12,191 bases of DNA from Patescibacteria group bacterium (GCA_018816485.1 JAHIVL010000014.1:1-12191), one strand, 5' to 3'. Positions 6,390-12,187 are shown, counted from the stretch's first letter. The notes: generated by a model not told the origin, from the letters alone. Program-made: numbers and translations.

Positions 6390-7239
6390 TTTATTGATTG
6401 GTGTATTTTCAATATTTTTATTATTGGTTTTTGTTTATAGTTTCGTTTTGCCTTCGGTGTTTATGAGTGATAAAGAGATTCAAAATATATTACTCGTTTC
6501 AGATAATTTAGATGAACAGAACAATCATATTTCATTGGTACATTTGTCCCCAAAAACAGATGACAATCTCATTATTTTTTTTGATGGGAATCAAATAATA
6601 AAAATTAATGATGAGTATGGAGATTATAATTTAAACTTAATTTATCAGCTTCTAAAGATCGATAAAAGAAATGATCAAAAAATAAGATCAGTCTTTAGTC
6701 ATATATTTAAAATTGCTATAGATGAGGTTGTTGTTATTAATGGAATGAGTGGTGACTTAAAAACAAATGATTTAAAAAATATTTTTGCTAAAAATTTAAC
6801 TAAAAGAATTAGTGATTCGATTGGAAATAAAATTAATACCTTTAAACTTTTTTCTCTAGCAAATTCTTTAGAAATTATTAAATTAGATCAGGTGTCAGAC
6901 ATTAAAAAAAGTTATCATAAATTAGTGACAATCGAAAAAGAATCTTTTCAAAATTGTTCGGTAGCTGTAGTAAATACAACTGATAAAACTGATTTGGCAA
7001 AAAATATTAGTGAATTGCTTGAGAATACTGGAGCTCAGGTTGTGCAAATAGAAAGTATTAGTTCGAGCATTGATAGAACCATTGTCTATTATCCAAAAGA
7101 TAAATTAGAGTGTAAAGATCTTATTGAAAGAATCCTTGGAGTTTTTTCTGAGGTGCCTGACATAAAGTCCAGTACTGAAATTCCTGTTACGCTGCAATTC
7201 AGATCAAGTGTTGTTGTAATGGTTGGAAAAGATTATTAA
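6358..7239 (+). CDS. Membrane-anchored protein with degenerate LytR-CpsA-Psr (LCP)-like region and LytR C-terminal domain
   Basis: Residues 1-9 are basic and 10-32 form one transmembrane helix, giving a type II anchor with the rest outside. Residues 41-130 follow the pattern of an LCP domain (ILLV...ISLVHLSPKTDDNLIIFF, then KINDEYG and a VVVINGMSGDL strand). They lack the SIPRD-type arginine motif needed for phosphotransferase activity, so catalysis of glycopolymer attachment is doubtful. Residues 199-293 match a LytR C-terminal domain: SVAVVNTTDKTDLAKNISELL, a central TIVYYP, and the terminal VVVMVGKDY. The start overlaps the tgt 3' end by 32 nt; no later Met retains the helix. The stop TAA shares bases with the stop of the convergent gene. 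A cell-envelope role is inferred; the exact function is unknown. Confidence 0.75.
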   Translation: MPKKLKKNALNLLIGVFSIFLLLVFVYSFVLPSVFMSDKEIQNILLVSDNLDEQNNHISLVHLSPKTDDNLIIFFDGNQIIKINDEYGDYNLNLIYQLLKIDKRNDQKIRSVFSHIFKIAIDEVVVINGMSGDLKTNDLKNIFAKNLTKRISDSIGNKINTFKLFSLANSLEIIKLDQVSDIKKSYHKLVTIEKESFQNCSVAVVNTTDKTDLAKNISELLENTGAQVVQIESISSSIDRTIVYYPKDKLECKDLIERILGVFSEVPDIKSSTEIPVTLQFRSSVVVMVGKDY

Positions 7240-7976
7240 AGTTTTAGAATGTCGTCAGTGTTGACGTCATCAAGTGTTCTTTCGAAATCTTCATCAGTTT
7301 GAACGATTTCAACAGGAATATTTTCTTCAAGTATGATTGATTCATCAATTTCACTCATAGGATTGAGAGCGATGTCTTTCGGAGGAAATGAGTGAGCTCC
7401 TTCATTACTTTTTGATTGAAAAGTTTCTTTTAAATAAACACAACATTGTTTAGTTGAACATGATTGAATTTGGCAAGAATAAGTGTTGCCATTTTTTATC
7501 AGTTTTGAAAGTCTGAAAGAAAGATCTTCGGGTAATGTTCCAAGATATTGATTATTGCTCTCAATTGAAATAAATCTATTTTTGATTTTCAGTTCGCAGG
7601 ATCTGCCGATAGGAATGTCTTCAAGTACTTGTTTGCCAGCAAGACGAAGGAGTTGAACAGTTTTAGTTTTTCCTGGCTCTTCAATAAAATGTTGTTTGAT
7701 AAATGATGGGGCAGCGACAACCTTATTATTATTGAGTTTCTCTAGGTGTTTCTGAGCAATTCTATTATTCACATCAATTCTAAGAACTTGTTTAAAATAT
7801 TTTTTTGCTTTAGGAATTTTGTTAAGTTGGATGTATGCGACCCCGATTCTGTTTAGGGGATTAGTGTTTTCTGGATTCAGTTCAAACAGTTCTAAGTTAT
7901 TTTTTATAGCTGATTTCCAATCGCCCTCCTTTGCGTTTTTTATTGCTAAATTTTTTAAATTTTCTTGGGTGCTCAT
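7236..7976 (-). CDS. TPR-repeat protein with C-terminal HIRAN-like strand-rich region, function unknown
   Basis: From the ATG at 7976 the protein is 246 aa. Residues 3-82 form about two and a half tetratricopeptide repeats (AIKNAKEGDWKSAIKNNLELFELNP, then NRIGVAYIQLNKIPKAKKYFKQVL), a protein-protein interaction scaffold. Residues 95-175 are beta-rich; SIESNNQYLGTLPEDLSFRLSKLIKNG weakly recalls HIRAN-type domains, and there are four cysteines near SCQIQSCSTKQCC. The tail is acidic (DEDFERTLDDVNTDD). There is no signal peptide or helix span, so it is probably cytoplasmic. An in-frame ATG at 7994 exists, but it falls inside the spacer of a good TTGACA promoter, upstream of the expected transcript start. 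I therefore prefer 7976, which would be nearly leaderless. It is convergent with the LytR-like gene and divergent from yebC. Confidence 0.82.
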   Translation of the reverse strand: MSTQENLKNLAIKNAKEGDWKSAIKNNLELFELNPENTNPLNRIGVAYIQLNKIPKAKKYFKQVLRIDVNNRIAQKHLEKLNNNKVVAAPSFIKQHFIEEPGKTKTVQLLRLAGKQVLEDIPIGRSCELKIKNRFISIESNNQYLGTLPEDLSFRLSKLIKNGNTYSCQIQSCSTKQCCVYLKETFQSKSNEGAHSFPPKDIALNPMSEIDESIILEENIPVEIVQTDEDFERTLDDVNTDDILKL

Positions 7977-7985
7977 ATCTGTGGA

Positions 7986-8014
7986 AGAATACATTTAGAA
8001 ATCATTGATGTCAA
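7986..8014 (-). promoter_or_regulatory. Putative promoter of the TPR gene
   Basis: On the minus strand, perfect TTGACA (8014-8009) and TATTCT (7991-7986) are separated by 17 nt. The expected transcript start near 7979 leaves a leader of about 3 nt before the ATG at 7976. The -35 overlaps the -35 of the divergent yebC promoter. Confidence 0.6.
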
Positions 8015-8033
8015 CATTCAATAAGTATATACT
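8005..8033 (+). promoter_or_regulatory. Putative leaderless promoter of yebC
   Basis: TTGATG (8005-8010) and TATACT (8028-8033) are separated by 17 nt. The A of the yebC ATG (8040) is exactly where transcription is expected to start, and there is no Shine-Dalgarno. Confidence 0.65.
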
Positions 8034-8039
8034 TGTAAT

Positions 8040-8597
8040 ATGTCTGGACATAGTAAATGGAATAATATTAAGAATAAAAAAGGTGTTGCTGATGCAAAAA
8101 AAGGCAAGATTTTTAGTAGCATTTCAAAATTAATCAGAATCGCTGTTCGAGAGGGTAAATCTGATGATCCAAAGTTCAATCCTTCGCTTCGAGTTGCTCT
8201 CGAAAAAGCTAGAACAGCTAACATGCCTAAGGTAAACATTCAAAGAGCTATTGAGAGGGGATTAGGCAAAACTGCTTCTGGTATTTCTATTCAAGAAATT
8301 GATTATGAAGGTTTTGGTGCCGGAGGAGTTCCTGTAATTGTAGTTGCTATGACAGACAATCCAAATCGTACAGCAGCAGAAATAAAATTTGCTTTTTCTA
8401 GGAATGAAGGCTCACTTGGTAGTCCCGGAAGTGCAATGTACATGTTTAAGCGTAGTAATGATGGGGGGTATGAGTGTACGATGCCGATGGAACTTGATGA
8501 TAAAGAAGCAGTCAATAGCATTCGAAGTATGGTTGAAAAACTTAGAGAAAGTGAAGATGTCGAAGATATTTACATGGCAGTGGAAATTGAAGAATGA
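8040..8597 (+). CDS. yebC: YebC/PmpR/TACO1-family protein, shortened form
   Basis: YebC proteins were described as transcription regulators. Their mitochondrial (TACO1) and some bacterial members act in translation, helping ribosomes through difficult peptide stretches. The N-terminal domain is canonical: MSGHSKWNNIKNKKGVADAKKGKIF (1-25), KARTANMPKVNIQRAIERG (56-74), then IDYEGFGAGGVPVIVVAMTDNPNRTAAEI (87-115) and GSLGSPGSAMYMF (124-136). The family is usually about 240-250 aa; here it is 185. After residue 144 the middle domain of about 60 residues, normally present, is absent, and the protein goes directly into the closing helix and strand (KEAVNSIRSMVEKLRESEDVEDIYM). The frame is intact. 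The stop overlaps the next start as ATGA, implying translational coupling with the membrane protein. Confidence 0.93.
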   Translation: MSGHSKWNNIKNKKGVADAKKGKIFSSISKLIRIAVREGKSDDPKFNPSLRVALEKARTANMPKVNIQRAIERGLGKTASGISIQEIDYEGFGAGGVPVIVVAMTDNPNRTAAEIKFAFSRNEGSLGSPGSAMYMFKRSNDGGYECTMPMELDDKEAVNSIRSMVEKLRESEDVEDIYMAVEIEE

Positions 8598-9361
8598 GAA
8601 GAAGAGAAAAATTTGTTATTGGATCAATAATCTTAACCTTGTGTTTGCTGGCTGTACAGTATGTTCCGTTAGATACTAGGTATCTTGCAATTGGATTGTT
8701 TACAGTTTTTACTTACGTTGTTTCAACTTGGGCTTTGGCAGACGATTTACAAATGCATGAAAGGCTTACGGTTGTTCCATTTCCGGTTCTTTATGCAGGA
8801 TCAGTTGCTCTCTTCTACTTTTTATTACCAGATAACTTTTTAAACCAATTAGCGATTCTTGCATTATTTGGAATTGGGATGTACGCTTTGTTTTTAACCT
8901 CAAATATTTTTTCGGTAGCTAAGGGCAGAACAATCCAGCTGCTACATGCCGCTTATGCTATTAGTTCGATCTTTGGTGTTCTAATTTCACTTTTATTTTC
9001 TAATACAATATTTTCTCTTAAGTTGCCATTTTATTTAAATGGTTTGTTGGTAGGACTAGTACATTTTCCATTAATATTTATGCTTTTATGGTCAATCACA
9101 CTTAAGGATGAAATTAATAAGGAGCATGTGATTTTTTCTTTAATTTTGAGTCTTATTTTGGCAGAATTGGCATTAATTTTGTCATTTTTCCCGATAACTG
9201 TTTGGTATAATTCATTATTTGTGATGTCATTTTTTTATATTGGAATTGGCTTGATGCAAAGCTTTATTAAAGGTAGGCTTTTTATGAGGACTTTTGTTGA
9301 GTACTCGTTGGTTGCAGGTTTTGTAGGATTGATGTTTCTTTTGGCGTTTCCATTGAAGTAA
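8594..9361 (+). CDS. Polytopic membrane protein, about nine helices, function unknown
   Basis: A very hydrophobic 255-aa protein with predicted helices near residues 8-25, 30-48, 61-79, 85-105, 116-136, 148-170, 178-200, 204-224 and 235-253. The short N-terminus RRREK suggests the start of the chain stays in the cytoplasm. I recognise no transporter or enzyme motif; polar residues are few (STWALADDLQMHERL at 44-58, and HAAYAIS near 118). It starts inside the yebC stop codon (ATGA), so it is translated from the yebC message. An out-of-frame ORF at 8389-8679 covering the junction is a shadow. The gene is followed by the long non-coding stretch. Confidence 0.82.
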   Translation: MRRREKFVIGSIILTLCLLAVQYVPLDTRYLAIGLFTVFTYVVSTWALADDLQMHERLTVVPFPVLYAGSVALFYFLLPDNFLNQLAILALFGIGMYALFLTSNIFSVAKGRTIQLLHAAYAISSIFGVLISLLFSNTIFSLKLPFYLNGLLVGLVHFPLIFMLLWSITLKDEINKEHVIFSLILSLILAELALILSFFPITVWYNSLFVMSFFYIGIGLMQSFIKGRLFMRTFVEYSLVAGFVGLMFLLAFPLK

Positions 9362-9391
9362 TTGAGATTTATTAAGCTAACATCCTATAAT
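9362..9391 (+). promoter_or_regulatory. Near-consensus promoter directly after the membrane-protein gene
   Basis: TTGAGA (9362-9367) and perfect TATAAT (9386-9391), 18 nt apart. Transcription would begin near the G-run at 9399, in a region with no open frame. It may drive an untranslated RNA. Confidence 0.5.
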
Positions 9392-9661
9392 ATAGTAGGG
9401 GGGAACAGGGCAGTTTAGCCTGGTAGACTAGTATTTATCTTAGAATTTCATAAGTGCTTTTAAATCATTTGTATCACCGAGTGCTGAAAATATTTAAATT
9501 TTATTTAAAATTTTTAATAAAATTGAAGTTTTGTTAAAGAAAATATAGGGGAGAGAGTGAAAATTTTTTTGCGACACACCAGACGGAGAAGGGGGAAGTG
9601 ATATAGTTTGATATAGTAAATACTGACACATTGTGATGTAGGGTAGAGGCCTATAACAAAT

Positions 9662-9670
9662 TGTGGATAA
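9662..9670 (-). promoter_or_regulatory. DnaA box (perfect)
   Basis: TGTGGATAA, the reverse complement of TTATCCACA, matches the consensus TTATNCACA. Confidence 0.45.
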
Positions 9671-9759
9671 CTTTATTGTATTATAAGACTTGTTCTTGAT
9701 GTGCAGGAGTGTTGTGGAAGAATTATTAAATGATGCGTTGCAAGAATAATATAAACTAA

Positions 9760-10104
9760 ACATTTTATGCATCTTCCTCTGGTGGTGTAGAGTCTCAGGC
9801 TTATCTGGATGATCTGGTGGCTAGAAATCTGTGTGGAGCCGTGAAATGGAGCGTGAAACATAAAAAACCCGAATGCATCCATGCAAATTTGAGTACATTT
9901 CTTGATATTCTCGAGAGACCCGAGAGGAGCTATTTTAGCCTGGGCAGCCATTCTAAAGATAGAGGTAGATATGGTTTTAAGGGTACAGCAATGGTCGCTA
10001 ATATCAAAAAAGTTAAATATTTATTAATGCTTTTACCCTATCGGACAGTGGGGTACGAAATATTGATTCATGTTATGTCGCACAATATTACTTTTACGAC
10101 GTAA
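9760..10104 (+). pseudogene. Coding-like stretch without recognisable start, possible gene remnant
   Basis: The frame is open from after TAA (9757-9759) to TAA (10102-10104). The part up to about 10008 is less AT-rich than its surroundings and favours G in first codon positions, as in SQAYLDDLVARNLCGAVKW and STFLDILERPERSYFSLG; after that it degenerates to AT-rich sequence. The first usable start is GTG at 9817 without a Shine-Dalgarno. I do not recognise the product. It may be the remnant of a transferred gene or a structured RNA (small hairpins at 9874-9884 and 9909-9925). Low confidence. Confidence 0.25.
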
Positions 10105-10120
10105 ACATAAAATATTCGAC

Positions 10121-10125
10121 GGAGG
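10121..10125 (+). promoter_or_regulatory. Strong Shine-Dalgarno without an obvious gene
   Basis: GGAGG, 8 nt before ATG at 10134 (which opens only the four-codon MCLV) and 10 nt before an overlapping GTG at 10136 that opens a 54-codon hydrophobic frame. Confidence 0.35.
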
Positions 10126-10135
10126 TTGTTTCAAT

Positions 10136-10300
10136 GTGTCTTGTTTAATTAATTCTATTTCTAGTTTCTACCAGGCTATTTTATTTATATTTCTTATTTT
10201 TTTATTAATACTATGCTCTTTTATCTACTCCCGGGTATTTTATATTTTTAAAGAATTTATTTTTGAAATTTCCTATTTGATAGCTTTAGATTGTTTTTGA
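10136..10300 (+). CDS. Possible small hydrophobic protein, 54 aa
   Basis: From GTG at 10136 behind GGAGG the frame encodes SCLINSISSFYQ, then a hydrophobic segment AILFIFLIFLLILCSFIY (about residues 14-31) and a more mixed tail ending IALDCF before TGA. A single transmembrane helix is plausible, as in small membrane peptides or type I toxin-like proteins. T-rich DNA tends to encode Phe/Leu/Ile by chance, and I recognise no family. Only the Shine-Dalgarno speaks for translation. Confidence 0.22.
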   Translation: MSCLINSISSFYQAILFIFLIFLLILCSFIYSRVFYIFKEFIFEISYLIALDCF

Positions 10301-10304
10301 TGAA

Positions 10305-10321
10305 GTTAATCGATATTTAAC
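10305..10321. repeat. 17-nt palindrome, operator-like
   Basis: GTTAATCGATATTTAAC: 5-bp arms GTTAA/TTAAC around TCGATAT. Confidence 0.4.
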
Positions 10322-10408
10322 CATGGAATAGTAGTCATGCAAATCATAAAAAGCCGTTTTTGGGCCTCTAAATACGTTGTAGTCTGGATTAACGTATATT
10401 TACTGCAA

Positions 10409-10417
10409 TTATTCACA
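10409..10417 (+). promoter_or_regulatory. DnaA box (perfect), beside tandem repeats
   Basis: TTATTCACA matches TTATNCACA. It is inverted relative to the box at 9662 and ends 1 nt before the 19-bp repeats. Confidence 0.45.
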
Positions 10418-10418
10418 A

Positions 10419-10456
10419 TTTGGGGTTACTAATTCTATTTGGGGTTGCCGATTCTA
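10419..10456 (+). repeat. Two tandem 19-bp repeats, iteron-like
   Basis: TTTGGGGTTACTAATTCTA (10419-10437) is followed directly by TTTGGGGTTGCCGATTCTA (10438-10456), with 16 of 19 positions identical. Confidence 0.8.
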
Positions 10457-10635
10457 TTTTCAATGTTCGTAGATTTTTCTTCTACTATGTTTGAGTAATA
10501 TTTTTAGCTGAAAGATAATTTTTATTTTTGTATTTTTTTTGTTGAGAACCAAAAACTAAAAATTTGAGTTGTGAGGTTTTTTTTCGTAATTTCATTTTTG
10601 AAAGTTTCTGAATTTCTAGTTGATACTCAAAAGAT

Positions 10636-10667
10636 TATTACTTAATCTTTGTATATATTAAGTAATA
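10636..10667. repeat. Perfect 11-bp inverted repeat with 10-nt spacer
   Basis: TATTACTTAAT (10636-10646) and ATTAAGTAATA (10657-10667) are exact reverse complements around CTTTGTATAT. It lies about 320 bp before the recombinase start. Confidence 0.85.
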
Positions 10668-10989
10668 CTAATTCACTTTTTTTAGCAAATGGAGATTATA
10701 TATTTTATGTCGCACATTTTTTATTTTTTTTTGTGTATACTTTAGTAAAGAGTCAGAGACATATTTTCGTTACTTTTTTTATAGTTGCCTCCCCCACTCT
10801 TTAGAATAACAAATTTGGTTGGAGCCTATTTCTTTAAAAAATATTGTTATTCGCATACAAGAGTATCAAAATATATCAATAAATTTAGATTGATACATCC
10901 ATTAATGGGTTGGAAAGACTCATTTAGCAGAAATATATTGAGACTGCTAAAATCTCATAGTATTTCTAAGAAATATTTGGATAAAATAG

Positions 10990-11925
10990 ATGCCGGTCTC
11001 AACTATACCCCAAGCAGCACTGATAACTTTTCTAGAACATTTAGAAGTTGAACGTAATGTTAGTCGTTTGACGATTAGAAATTACTCTCATTATCTAAGA
11101 AGATTCAATGATTGGTTTATGAGCAAGGGCCATAAAGATTTAAAAGAACTTAATCAAGATATTGTTAGGAGCTATCGCGTATATCTATCTAGATATGAAG
11201 ATAGTCAAGGAAGGACCTTGTGTAAAAGGACTCAGAGTTACTATATTATTTCTCTCAGATCTTTGTTGAAATTCTTGGTAAAAAATGATGTGCCAGTGCT
11301 TCATCCGGAAAAGATTGATTTGCCGAAGGCCGAGTCTCAACATATGAAGTTTCTTAATACGGAGAAAATGGAGAGTTTATTATCACAACCTTTGTTGTCA
11401 AAAAAAGGAGGACTACGCGATAAGGCTATTTTGGAAGTTTTATTCTCGACTGGTCTTCGCGTAAGTGAGTTAGTTGGTCTAAATAGAGACCAAATTGATC
11501 TAAAATCTCGAGAATTTGGTGTTATTGGTAAGGGTCGTAGGCCAAGAGTCGTTTTTTTAAGTCATCGAGCAGTCGATTGGTTGCGCAGATATTTAAATTC
11601 TCGAGAAGATAATTGGCAACCGATTTTTATTAGATATTCTGGTAAAAAGCCGGATCTTTTGTCTGATGGAGAAGAAATGCGTCTTACTACTAGAAGTGTC
11701 CAGAGGTTGGTTGATAAATATTGTCGAAAAGCTAGATTGCCAATCAAGATTAGTCCTCATGGGATTAGGCATAGTTTTGCTACAGACTTACTTTCGAATG
11801 GCGCCGGCTTGAGGGATGTTCAAGAAATGTTAGGGCACAAAAACATTGCTACTACACAGATTTATACTCATGTAACTAGACCTCAATTAAAAAAGGTTCA
11901 CGATGAGCGACATAGCGACTTTTAA
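10990..11925 (+). CDS. Xer-family tyrosine recombinase
   Basis: A site-specific recombinase cutting DNA through a tyrosine 3'-phosphate link. The N-terminal SAM-like core-binding domain covers about 8-98 (FLEHLEVERNVSRLTIRNYSHYLRRF), and the catalytic domain about 118-305. All six active-site residues are visible: R157 (STGLRVSELVGL), K181 (GKGRRPRVV), H257 and R260 (PHGIRHSFAT), H283 (LGHKN) and Y292 (TTQIYTHV). Length (311 aa) and the compact motifs fit XerC/XerD/XerA, the chromosome-dimer resolvases, better than long phage integrases. However, the neighbouring tRNA gene leaves an integrase role open. An in-frame TAG (10987-10989) directly before the ATG fixes the start; only a weak GGA (10979-10981) serves as ribosome site. 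No Xer partner gene is in the window. Confidence 0.93.
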   Translation: MPVSTIPQAALITFLEHLEVERNVSRLTIRNYSHYLRRFNDWFMSKGHKDLKELNQDIVRSYRVYLSRYEDSQGRTLCKRTQSYYIISLRSLLKFLVKNDVPVLHPEKIDLPKAESQHMKFLNTEKMESLLSQPLLSKKGGLRDKAILEVLFSTGLRVSELVGLNRDQIDLKSREFGVIGKGRRPRVVFLSHRAVDWLRRYLNSREDNWQPIFIRYSGKKPDLLSDGEEMRLTTRSVQRLVDKYCRKARLPIKISPHGIRHSFATDLLSNGAGLRDVQEMLGHKNIATTQIYTHVTRPQLKKVHDERHSDF

Positions 11926-11948
11926 ATTGGCAGAAAACTATAGACATC

Positions 11949-11960
11949 ATAATGTATTAT
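11949..11960. repeat. Short dif-like palindrome downstream of xer
   Basis: ATAATGTATTAT: 5-bp arms around GT. CATAATGTAT (11948-11957) is identical to the middle of E. coli dif, but the centre is 2 bp too short for a normal Xer site. Confidence 0.3.
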
Positions 11961-11990
11961 AAGGATATTTAGGTATATAAAACAATATCA

Positions 11991-12012
11991 CAAATAATAG
12001 AATTATTATTTG
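11991..12012. repeat. Perfect 9-bp inverted repeat, hairpin
   Basis: CAAATAATA (11991-11999), loop GAAT, TATTATTTG (12004-12012). All but two of the pairs are A-T, with no T-run after it; role unknown. Confidence 0.6.
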
Positions 12013-12049
12013 CAGTATCATTTACTATAAGATTTTTGGTAACGTTATA

Positions 12050-12080
12050 AGATCTTTACGAATAAGTAAAGATTTATTTT
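12050..12080 (+). terminator. Possible weak intrinsic terminator of xer
   Basis: ATCTTTAC (12052-12059) and GTAAAGAT (12066-12073) pair perfectly around GAATAA and extend by GU and AU pairs. TTATTTT follows. The stem is AT-rich, so efficiency is doubtful. Confidence 0.4.
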
Positions 12081-12091
12081 GCAATTGCAGT

Positions 12092-12097
12092 TATAAT
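12092..12097 (+). promoter_or_regulatory. -10 box of the tRNA-Ala gene
   Basis: Perfect TATAAT ending 16 nt before the mature tRNA 5' end; no clear -35 at the usual distance. Confidence 0.45.
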
Positions 12098-12113
12098 ATT
12101 TTTTATATCAAAA

Positions 12114-12187
12114 GGGCCTGTGGCGCAGTTGGTTAGCGTGTCTGTATGGCATACAGAAGGTCAGGGGTTCGAATCCCCTCAGGTCCA
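12114..12187 (+). tRNA. tRNA-Ala, anticodon GGC
   Basis: A full cloverleaf. The acceptor stem is GGGCCTG/CAGGTCC with the G3-U70 wobble that identifies alanine tRNAs. There is a 4-bp D stem with loop AGTTGGTTA and an anticodon stem TCTGT/ACAGA (12141-12145, 12153-12157) with loop ATGGCAT and anticodon GGC at 12148-12150. The variable region is 5 nt, and the T arm is AGGGG/CCCCT with loop TTCGAAT. The discriminator is A12187. The next bases are CAAA, so CCA is not encoded and must be added enzymatically. It reads GCC/GCU codons. It lies 188 nt downstream of a tyrosine recombinase, a common arrangement for element attachment sites. Confidence 0.97.

Larger units (their letters stand above)
9362..10989. 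other. Long region without a convincing gene; origin- or recombination-like signals
   Basis: About 1.6 kb, very AT-rich, with a strong T excess on the plus strand after 10130. Contents: the promoter at 9362; an A/T stretch at 9490-9540; a tandem GATATAGT repeat (9600-9619); perfect DnaA boxes at 9662-9670 and 10409-10417, plus one-mismatch boxes at 10732-10740 and 10847-10855; a coding-like stretch at 9760-10104; a 17-nt palindrome at 10305-10321; a 19-bp tandem repeat at 10419-10456; and an 11-bp inverted repeat at 10636-10667. No rRNA, tRNA, tmRNA, RNase P RNA or CRISPR array is recognised here. Confidence 0.6.

Noticed and set aside
8389..8679. 96-aa plus-strand frame across the yebC end
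   Set aside because: It overlaps two well supported coupled genes in another frame and resembles nothing.
9399..9480. tRNA-like or RNase P-like start (AGCCTGGTAG D-loop motif, ACAGGGCAG)
   Set aside because: No matching D stem, no T arm, and none of the other conserved RNase P elements nearby.
9425..9612. Group I intron P7-like pair (AGACTA with GATATAGTTT)
   Set aside because: There is no room upstream for P3-P6, and no split gene surrounds it.
9673..9951. 92-aa minus-strand frame in the gene-free region
   Set aside because: No Shine-Dalgarno and no recognisable motif; it lies opposite the equally uncertain plus-strand stretch, and its second half is low quality.
10113..10126. ATTCGACGG, reminiscent of the tmRNA 5' end
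   Set aside because: No tag reading frame ending in Ala-Ala and no tRNA-like 3' half follow.
10785..11051. 88-aa frame starting with TTG and overlapping the xer start
   Set aside because: TTG start without Shine-Dalgarno, no recognisable domain, and a 62-nt overlap with a solid gene. A remnant is possible but unsupported.
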